The translations under genes were made by a program, and so were the position numbers. 64,000 bases of DNA, taken from NCBI GenBank assembly GCA_902806575.1, contig CADCXD010000004.1:2604001-2668000 (forward strand), written 5' to 3'. The notes under the pieces were generated by a model. That model was not told the origin of the DNA and did no database searches. It saw only the letters and a program-made list of their open reading frames with translations. Of this stretch, positions 55,842 to 64,000 are shown in pieces; position 1 is the stretch's first letter, and every line of letters starts with the position of its first letter. Source of the DNA: Jackrogersella multiformis (lineage: Eukaryota > Ascomycota > Sordariomycetes > Xylariales > Hypoxylaceae).

Positions 55842-57432
55842 CTACGGCTTGGCGATCTGCAGGGTCTGCGTGTGGCAGTAGTGCAGGAGGCCCTGCTTCC
55901 CCAGCTCGCCGCCGAAGCCGCTGAGCTTCCAGCCGCCGAAGAAGCCGGCGTGGTGCGGGCGCTCGAACTGGTTGATCCACACCGTTCCGGACTCCAGCCG
56001 GCCCGCGATCTTCTGGGCGCGGTCCAGGTCGGGCGTGTAGACGGAGGCGCCGAGCCCGGCGTTGTCCAGGTTCGCGCGGGCGACGACGTCGTCTTCGTCC
56101 TTCCAGGACATGACCGGGACAATTGGTGCTGATAACAACGATCGATTAGCAAACCCATTTCCTCAAGCATACTCTTTTTTTTTCTACTGTACGAGGCTGA
56201 TAGAGGGGTTTCGTGACTTACCGAACTGCTCCTCCCTGACAAGTAACGAGTCCTCAGGCGGCTTTGACACGATCGTCGGCGTGATCCAGTAACCCTTTTC
56301 TTTAGGCCGGACATCTCCGCCGGCGACGATGTTATAACCGTTCTTCTTGCAGTCCTCGATAATACCCACAGCGCGGTCGTAGTTGATCCTGTTGGAAATA
56401 GGACTAAAGGCTATGGAGTCGTCGTCATCCACTGAGTACTTCTTGGATTCCTCGATGAGCTTTTCGAGGAAGCGGTCATATAGTGATTCGTGAATGTAGA
56501 GGCGCTTGGACGCGACGCAGACCTGGCCCGCGTGGAATAGCGCGCCGGAAGCCACCTGTGGCACGACCTTGTCGAGGTCCGCGTCTTCGCACACAATGCA
56601 GGCGTTGTTGCCAGCAAGCTCGAGAATGACCTTCTTCATCGTGCCGGCGCAGTTACGCAGGATGCGCTGGCCGACGGAAATGGTGCCCGTGAAGCTGATG
56701 TGGTGGATATTCGGGTGCAGGGTCATCTGTTCGCCGAGATCGGCACCGCCATTGACGACCTGGAAGACACCCGGCGGTAAGACAGACTGAGCTAGCTCGC
56801 AGAACTTGAGCAGCGAGTAGGGCGTAAAGGGAGATGGCTTGATGATGACACAGTTGCCCGTAGCTAGCGCCGACACGACCTTTACGGTCGATAGGATCAT
56901 AGGGAAGTTCCAGGGGGAGATAGCACCGAGCACGCCGACTGGCCCGTGAGTTGCGATGATCTTGACGGTGTCGTCTTCGTATTGAAGTTCATCCTCAAGA
57001 GCCACAGTCCCTAGAAAGCTGGTTTAGTCAACTTGCGGCATAAGGGAGTTGATATTACGTACGGTAATATTCAAAGTGCCAAGCAGATCTCTCGATGTCG
57101 AATCTAGACATAGGTTTAGACTTGCCGGTTTCCCTCATCTGGACTTCCGTCAAGATATCCGCATTCTCCAGGATGCAGTTGGCCACGTCGTGGACAGCCT
57201 TCTGGCGCTCGGCCACGGTACTCTTCCCCCACGTCTTGAAAGCACGGTTTGCGGCCTCGACAGCATCATCGAGATCTTGGGACGTCGCGATAGGGGCATC
57301 CCAGAGCGGCTCCTCGGTACGGGGATCGACGACCTGGTGATGGTCCTTGGAGGTGCGGGTCTTGCCATCGATGATGTTAAAGAATTGGTGGGCCGGAAGG
57401 CCATTCGTGCCGTTTGTCTCGAAAGAAGGCAT
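55842..57432 (-). CDS. NAD(P)-dependent aldehyde dehydrogenase
   Basis: Three exons (57432-57063, 57010-56222, 56128-55842) give 481 residues, the normal length for the superfamily. It oxidises an aldehyde to the acid with NAD(P). The catalytic Cys288 is in HAGQVCVASKR, the general base Glu254 in VILELAGNN, and the oxyanion Asn158 in SPWNFP. The cofactor-binding IIKPSPFTPYSL segment and the SFTGTISVGQRI turn are present, and the C-terminal conserved GGWKLSGFGGELGKQGL block is complete. Usual ALDH sequence has ELGG at the Glu motif; here it is ELAG. Without a signal peptide or clear targeting tag it is probably cytosolic. Substrate class cannot be assigned. It is transcribed divergently from xanthine dehydrogenase and convergently with the aminotransferase. 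The last exon is very GC-rich. Confidence 0.92.
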
Positions 57433-58991
57433 CTTGACTTATAAGGGGCAACTAGTAGCTGTACAAGGTCCTATGGTCTCCCGCTAAGTCCAAGGAAACC
57501 GCACAACGTCGTATATGTGTATGGAACGACGGCTTATTTACCAGGGAACAGAGCAAGACAATGAGACGGGGCTGCAAAAAGGACAGGAAATAAAGTATCT
57601 ATACTTTAGCCACGCGGGCGAAAGCAGAGTACCATCCACCCGCATGGCTAATTTTGCCATTATATACTACCGGTAAGGGGTATGGGGTATAAGGGGATGA
57701 GGGGTTTATCCTCAAGGTTGAATTGCCGGTGTTCTGGACACAGCACACTCTACCGGATGAGGACAAGGGGCCGGGGAAACCTCCACGGGGTTTCTTGAGA
57801 CTTGATATTTTATTGATGCTGCTTAAGTAATTCTAGGCCAGGGTTATCGAATGCTAGGATATTCATGGGATTAAATAATAAGATCGTGAGAAGCAGATGT
57901 GTGATCTATATTAGCTGGTTACCTACTTGCTAAGGTACCTAAGTAAGGAGGTAAGATTTATGAAGATTCGCGACCAAACATCCTAAACATCGTCATCTTG
58001 ATTTGTACGTTGACGAATATTAATAAATACAGAGTATTAATAAGTATGAATGAACTGCTTGTTTCTCTTGGTGTGCGGAGTTATTTGGGGAATGTGGGGA
58101 TATGACGCTAGGTAGTTATAGATGGAAGAGGAAAATGACTTCTACTAGCCAGTGCTAGTAAGGGTATCGAACTGTTTTATACTACCTAGGTATGATACGT
58201 TAAGAATAGCATAGTTTGAAGTGTACCTGCCTGCCTGCCTGCCCTAAGGTTGGAAGGTTGAAGTCGGGGATAAAAGAAACTACGGGATATGGATAAGGAA
58301 TACGGAGCCAACCGAGGCCGAGATAAAGCTAACAATAATAATAGGAAGCTACACCTAGAAACAGTATTACCTAAGCTAACCCCGCTGCTGACCGGGTTTG
58401 GTTAGCTGCAAGTGAAGAACCCTTCCACTCCCACTCCCTCCATCAACGATTGATCCTTGCTCAACTCTTACTACTTACCTACCTCCTAAGTAACCTATCT
58501 CTACCTATTCTCCAATGCATGGATATCTCCACACACTGCACTACTGTTAACGGCTTCAGCGTACTAAGTGCCTAGTTAGAACCCTGATTGGATATGCCTC
58601 ATATCTGATTCGCCCCATCTTATGTCATGAAATGCACCAAATGGCATCTCAGCTATCAGAGCTCCGTAGCTCTCCATCGGATTCCGGCGATTAAATTGTC
58701 GGAGTCAAGTCAAGATAGACGTGGATTGCCACCTAAATAAGGTCATAGGTGTGAGTTCAAACACTTTTGGGGCACTCACATTCACCTTAAAAGTGTTTGC
58801 ATTTTCTAGTAATCTTCTCGTAACCTTTCCTCTCGCCTCTTCTTCATAAATGAGACCGTAAGAGGTTACTACTTTTACATTACTTTTACACTACTTGCTG
58901 GTCTTGGCGAATACGATCGACATCGCTACGTTGCAGTCACACGACTTCTCCCCGAGATATCATATGGGATCCAAAGGAGGCCTTTGATACT
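57433..58991. promoter_or_regulatory. Divergent promoter region between ALDH and XDH
   Basis: A 1.56 kb shared upstream region with no supported gene. It holds repeat islands at about 57930-57955, 58183-58200 and 58465-58500, a CCTG microsatellite at 58229-58247, four HGATAR-type GATA sites (58321, 58495, 58653, 58713) and a perfect 11-bp inverted repeat at 58758-58799. In Aspergillus, xanthine dehydrogenase is under GATA-factor (AreA) nitrogen control, so the GATA sites may matter; that is inference. Confidence 0.45.
58758..58799. repeat. Perfect inverted repeat upstream of XDH
   Basis: CAAACACTTTT at 58758-58768 is exactly complementary to AAAAGTGTTTG at 58789-58799, with a 20-base spacer. 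It ends 192 bases before the XDH ATG. It could be a dyad binding site or form a hairpin in the leader. Confidence 0.85.
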
Positions 58992-61900
58992 ATGGCCCCT
59001 ATCGCTATATCCCCCGAGCGAGATCCGGCGCTAGCAACCGGAGGGTTAACCTTGACAACCGTATACGATGACACCATTCGCTTCTTCCTTAACGGTACTC
59101 GAGTAGTGCTCGACGAGATTGATCCCGAGGTCACTCTGCTCGAATACTTAAGGGGTATTGGTTTAACTGGAACCAAGCTGTAGGTCAAGGCAGTGCTTAA
59201 CTCTACTAAATATAATAAACTGACAAATCTCTCACGTACCTAGTGGCTGCGGAGAAGGCGGATGCGGCGCCTGCACAGTCGTAGTCAGCCAATACAACCC
59301 CACCACTAAGCAGATATATCATGCGAGCGTCAACGCCTGTCTAGCGCCGCTTGCCAGCGTAGACGGGAAACATGTCATAACAATCGAGGGCATAGGAAAC
59401 GTAAAACAACCCCATCCGGCCCAGGAGCGTATAGCTAAGGGCAATGGGAGTCAATGCGGATTCTGTACCCCAGGCATTGTTATGAGCTTATATGCTCTCT
59501 TGAGAAATAACGAGAGTCCTACCGAGCATGATATCGAAGAAGCATTTGATGGAAATCTGTGTAGATGTACTGGCTATCGCTCGATCCTCGACGCTGCCCA
59601 TACCTTCGGTGTCAAAAATACACAAAATACCAAAAATGCCTGCGGTAAGAGTACTGCTAATGGCGGGTCTGGCTGTTGCATGGAAAATGCCGATGGCGCA
59701 GACGGAGGGTGTTGCAAGAGCAAAGATCTCAGCGATGGGCAGCCCATCAAGAGATTTACTCCTCCGGGTTTCATCGAATATAACCCAGATACCCAACTCA
59801 TCTTCCCACCTTCGCTAAAGAAACACACATTTAAGCCGCTGTCGTTTGGAAATAAGAGAAAGAGATGGTATCGTCCTGTTACATTGGAACAGTTGCTGGA
59901 GATAAAGAGTGTATACCCTAACGCGAAGATAATTGGTGGAAGTACAGAAACACAAATTGAGATCAAGTTCAAGGCCCTGCAATACCCTATTTCGGTCTTC
60001 GTCGGCGATATTCCCGAGTTGCGGCACTATTCTTTCAAGGACGACCACCTTGAGATCGGCGGAAACGTCGTGCTCACCGACCTCGAAAATATCTGTCAGG
60101 AAGCCATTAAGCACTATGGCGAAACAAGAGGTCAAGTCTTTCAAGCTATCTACAAGCAACTCAAATACTTCGCTGGGAGGCAGATTAGAAACGTCGGTAC
60201 TCCTGCTGGAAATCTAGTCACAGCCTCCCCCATCTCCGACTTGAATCCTGTGTTCATGGCAGCAGATTGCGTTCTGGTAGCCAAGTCACGAAGTAAGGAG
60301 GTCGAGATTCCTATGTCAACTTTCTTCAGGGGCTATCGCAGGACAGCTTTAGAACCAGATGCAATCCTCGCGTCTATTCGTATTCCTATAACTCGCGAGA
60401 AAGGGGAATACTTCAAGGCCTACAAACAGGCGAAACGTAAGGACGACGACATCGCTATTGTGACCGGGGCACTGCACGTCAAATTGGACATAAGAGGTAT
60501 CGTCGAGCATTGTAACTTGGTCTATGGGGGCATGGCTCCGTCTACTGTTGCAGCGAAGAAGGCTACCGAATATCTCAAAGGCAAAATGTTTGCCCATCCC
60601 AGTACCTTGGAGGGTACGATGAATGCACTAGAATCGGATTTTGACCTCACCTTTGGCGTCCCAGGAGGTATGGCTTCATATCGAAAATCACTAGCCCTCG
60701 GTTTCTTCTACCGGTTCTACCACGAGGTGTTATCTGGTATCGATGTAGAGAGCGAACACGGTGACAGCCAGGCCGTCGAAGAACTCGAAAGGACGTTATC
60801 ATCTGGCTGGAAGGACGAAGACGCATCTTCCGAATACATTAACGGACCCCTTGGAAAATCTGCTAACCACCTTGCGGCTTTGAAACAAACCACGGGAGAG
60901 GCACAATATACCGACGATATTCCACCACTCAAGAACGAGCTTCACGCGTGTCTAGTTTTATCTACTAGAGCACACGCAAAGATCAAGTCGATTGATTACT
61001 CTGCTACGCTAGATATCCCAGGTGTTGTCGACATCGTTGATAAGGATGACTTGCACAATCCTGAACACAACAAATGGGGCGCACCAAATTTTGACGACCT
61101 ATTTTTCGTCGAAGACGAAATTTTTACTGCTGGCCAGCCGATAGCGATCGTATTGGCTACCTCTCAAGCAAGGGCAGCAGAGGGGGTGAGAGCTGTAAAG
61201 ATCGAATACGAAGATCTTCCTGCCATTTTTACAATGGAAGAGGCAATCGAAAAAGAAAGCTTCCATGAATACTTCCGATTTATCAAGAAAGGCGACCCGG
61301 AGGAGGCTTTTGAGCACTGCGATTACACATTCACAGGTGTCTCGCGAATGGGAGGACAAGAGCATTTCTATCTTGAAACAAACGCATGCGTGGTTATACC
61401 CAAACCCGAGGATGGTGAGATGGAAATCTGGACCAGTAGTCAAAATCCTACTGAGAGGTATGTCGTTCCGTCCGTATTCGATTAGTTCAAATATTGACCA
61501 TTATCATTATCCAGCCAAGCATATGCAGCTAAGATCCTAGGTGTACAATCGAACAAAGTAGTAGCTCGTGTTAAGCGTCTCGGTGGCGGCTTTGGTGGAA
61601 AGGAGACCAGATGCGTCCATCTCAGCACTATATGCGCATTAGCTGCGCAAAAAACCAAGCGGCCTGTCAGATGCATGCTCAACCGAGACGAGGATATGGC
61701 ATTATCTGGTCAACGGCACCCTTTCCTCGCCAAGTGGAAGGTGGGCGTGAATAAAGATGGCAAGCTTCAGGCTCTGGATATGGATATCTTCAACAATGCT
61801 GGCTGGTCGTTTGACTTGAGCGCTGCTGTATGCGAACGCTCTATGTCTCATAGCGATAACTGCTACAAGATCCCTAACGTCCACGTTCGGGGTCGCTTGT

Positions 61901-63243
61901 GCAAGACCAATACCATGTCAAACACCGCGTTCCGGGGATTCGGCGGACCCCAAGGCTTGTTCTTCGCCGAGTCGTACATGTCTGAAGTAGCCGACCGCCT
62001 TGGTATCCCAGCCGAGAAGTTCCGCGAGATCAATCTCTACAAGGTTAATGATGAGACTCACTTTAACCAGCGCATTCAGGACTGGCATGTACCTTTGATG
62101 TACCAGCAAGTCCAGAAAGAGTCGGACTACGCCAGCCGCCGCAAGGCTGTAGAAAAATTCAACGCCGAGCACAAATGGCGCAAACGAGGGCTAGCTATAG
62201 TTCCTACCAAGTTTGGCATCTCCTTTACCGCCCTTTGGTTGAACCAGGCTGGAGCCTTGGTGCACATCTACCACGACGGATCCGTTCTAGTCGCACACGG
62301 CGGCACAGAAATGGGCCAGGGTCTACATACCAAGATGGTCACCATTGCTGCTCAAGCGCTACAGGTACCGATGGAGGATATTCATATTTCGGAAACGTCC
62401 ACTACTACGGTAGCAAATTCATCTGCTACCGCCGCCTCGGCATCATCCGATCTTAACGGCTACGCTATCTTCAACGCTTGCGAGCAGATCAACGCCCGGC
62501 TGGCGCCGTATAGAGAGAAGCTCGGATCCAAAGCTACTATGAAGGAGATTGCCCACGCGGCTTACTTCGACCGGGTAAATCTTAGCGCCAACGGATTTTA
62601 CAAGACGCCGGAGATCGGCTACACGTGGGGCGAAAACAAAGGCAAGATGTTCTTTTATTTTACGCAGGGTGTCGCGGCCGCCGAGGTCGAAGTCGACTGT
62701 CTAACCGGCACTTGGACGTGCCTCCGCGCCGACATCAAGATGGACGTCGGCCGGTCGATCAACCCGTCCATCGACTATGGACAGATCGAAGGCGCGTTTA
62801 CCCAGGGCCTTGGCCTGTTCACGATGGAGGAAAGCCTGTGGTTGCGCAACGGCCCCATGGCTGGCAACTTATTTACTAAGGGCCCAGGCACGTACAAGAT
62901 TCCCGGGTTCCGCGATATTCCTCAAGTTTTCAACGTCAGTCTACTTAAAGGTGTGACGTGGGAGGAGCTACGCACGATCCAGCGCAGCAGGGGTGTCGGC
63001 GAACCACCCCTCTTCATGGGCAGCTCGGTATTCTTCGCCATCCGCGACGCGTTGAAGGCTGCGCGCGCGGATTACGGGGTCAAGGCTAAGCTATTTGCTC
63101 AAGGGGGCGAGGATGACGGGTTGTTGAGACTAGAAAGCCCGGCCACACCCGAGAGGATCAGACTCTCGTGTGTAGATCCCATCATGGAACGGGCGAGGGT
63201 TATGCCGAAGGAGGGCGAAAAGAGCTTTTTCATTGCCATTTAG
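58992..63243 (+). CDS. XDH: Xanthine dehydrogenase (purine hydroxylase I)
   Basis: Three exons (58992-59179, 59244-61457, 61515-63243) give 1376 residues. The enzyme oxidises hypoxanthine and xanthine to urate with NAD+. The N-terminal 2Fe-2S domains show Cys65, Cys70 and Cys73 in GCGEGGCGACT, and CGFCTPG plus CRCTGYR for the second cluster. A Cys-rich fungal linker (about 185-215) follows. The FAD domain has AKIIGGSTE and GGNVVLTD. The molybdenum domain has GGQEHFYLETN, the Arg of NTAFRGFGG, the base Glu1297 in GVGEPPLF, and both substrate-stacking Phe residues in HFNQ and GISFT. These support a true xanthine dehydrogenase rather than the nicotinate hydroxylase paralogue, though that cannot be excluded. 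The first intron falls inside the first cluster motif (KL/GCGE). No truncation is seen. Confidence 0.95.
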
Positions 63244-63937
63244 GGGTAGGGTGTATGGGTATAGGTATTCAAGATTGCGGATAACTGGCCTTGGACGTGT
63301 ATGATGGGACGAATATGTTTATGCCATTACTAGCTTAGACTGGAACCGAGAGGGGGGAGTATTAAACAACGATTTAGTCTACTTGAATATATCATCTAGG
63401 TGATGGATATTCGCCTGGGTTATTCGGTCCTGCTCGCCCCTTTTGGCGATCATAATCATACCTCAAATATCTATTCAAAGACCAACGAGAATAATTAGCA
63501 ACTACTACATTATAAAGCAATGCTCTCGACGCACTGTCATATGTATAATATGACCCACTCCGGGTTATAGTTTTCCTTAGGGTCATAATTTAAATTGCCG
63601 ATTATAAATGCAAATCGACCGACTGCAATGTCATTTCAACATTATCACGCTTACCGCTAACTGCCTACCTACCTAGGTACCTAGCCTACCTATGTACCTA
63701 GGAATTGTTGCTGATAAATACATCAAGTAGGTAGGTATCCGTAACCAATGACTAAAGTACGAGATCTACATGTTTTCTGTAGCTATTATAATTAACAGCG
63801 AGTCTCAATGGTAGTATACTTAATAGTCCATCAATCATTCGCTCCCGGCTCATTTCTTACTTACCTCATAACCCCCATCATATCGCCAATCACCACACCC
63901 TTAAACCAACCATCCAGCCAAAATACAGCTAGCAGCC
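63244..63937. other. Intergenic region before the last gene
   Basis: No gene is visible. A well-formed repeat cluster, CTACCTACCTAGGTACCTAG and neighbours, lies at 63662-63735. Confidence 0.4.
63662..63735. repeat. CCTAGGTACC-type repeat cluster
   Basis: Tandem and interleaved TACC/TAGG units with two complete CCTAGGTACC-like palindromes lie about 200 bases upstream of the last gene's start. They belong to the dispersed intergenic family. Confidence 0.8.
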
Positions 63938-64000
63938 ATGTCCACCATAGCCATAACCGGCAGCTCGGGCAAACTCGGGGGCGCGACGCTCTCGGCGCTG
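63938..64000 (+). CDS. NAD(P)-binding reductase-like protein, 5' end only
   Basis: The window ends 21 codons into this gene. The start MSTIAITGSSGKLGGATLSA is a beta strand plus glycine-rich loop (TGSSGKLGG) of the atypical SDR/NmrA-like Rossmann fold, as in NAD(P)H-binding and quinone-reductase-like proteins. The rest is outside the window, so substrate and exact subfamily are unknown. Confidence 0.7.
   Translation, partial: MSTIAITGSSGKLGGATLSAL

Noticed and set aside
53807..63243. Biosynthetic gene cluster
   Set aside because: No polyketide synthase, NRPS, terpene synthase, P450 or pathway regulator is present beside the aminotransferase, ALDH and XDH genes.
1..64000. tRNA, rRNA, CRISPR or telomeric repeats
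   Set aside because: No complete A-box/B-box pair, no rRNA-like block, no regularly spaced direct repeats and no TTAGGG arrays were seen on either strand by eye.

Overview
The window is nuclear DNA of a filamentous ascomycete (Pezizomycotina, most likely a Sordariomycete). The evidence is short introns (about 50-350 nt) with GTAAGT/GTATGT-type donors and CTAAC-like branch points, a gene roughly every 2-2.5 kb on both strands, eukaryotic housekeeping proteins of fungal type (Scd6, Dsc3, Ima1, Scs7, Cox8, mS23), and intergenic islands of a CCTAGGTACC tetranucleotide-like repeat. No rRNA gene, intact tRNA gene, CRISPR array, intact transposon or secondary-metabolite backbone gene was found. All exon coordinates were derived by hand from splice sites and reading-frame continuity.

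Layout. 0.3-10.5 kb: a GT8 glycosyltransferase, a YggS/PROSC-type PLP homeostasis protein, the snoRNP assembly factor Bcd1, the Lsm14-type decapping regulator Scd6 and a Nit-type amidase. 11.4-20.3 kb: TFIID subunit TAF4, the pre-mRNA 3'-end endonuclease Ysh1/CPSF73 and a von Willebrand A-domain protein. 21.9-24.5 kb: an uncharacterised coiled-coil protein. 24.5-30.7 kb: a 6.2 kb, AT-richer stretch without a convincing intact gene but with small coding-like fragments. 30.7-37.8 kb: the splicing factor RBM39/Rsd1, fatty-acid 2-hydroxylase Scs7 and the inner-nuclear-membrane protein Ima1. 39.3-43.2 kb: Alg14, a Nudix hydrolase and a 79-residue MIT-domain protein. 43.4-47.6 kb: three nuclear genes for mitochondrial proteins (mS23, a PPR protein, Cox8). 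48.2-53.3 kb: the exosome helicase Mtr4 and the Dsc E3 ligase subunit Dsc3. 53.8-63.2 kb: a kynurenine-type aminotransferase, an aldehyde dehydrogenase and xanthine dehydrogenase. The last 63 bases start an NAD(P)-binding reductase-like gene.

Function. The window is dominated by conserved core genes, several of them in RNA biology (Bcd1, Scd6, Ysh1, RBM39, Mtr4, TAF4) and lipid/ER/nuclear-envelope biology (Scs7, Ima1, Alg14, Dsc3). The aminotransferase, aldehyde dehydrogenase and xanthine dehydrogenase are catabolic neighbours, but nothing shows that they form a pathway. No new multi-gene system was found. The points most worth following are: the strictly intergenic CCTAGGTACC repeat; sharp GC3 shifts toward the 3' ends of several genes, including both members of two convergent pairs; the gene-poor 24.5-30.7 kb block with a cysteine-rich fragment; the stand-alone MIT mini-protein; and a perfect inverted repeat just upstream of xanthine dehydrogenase.
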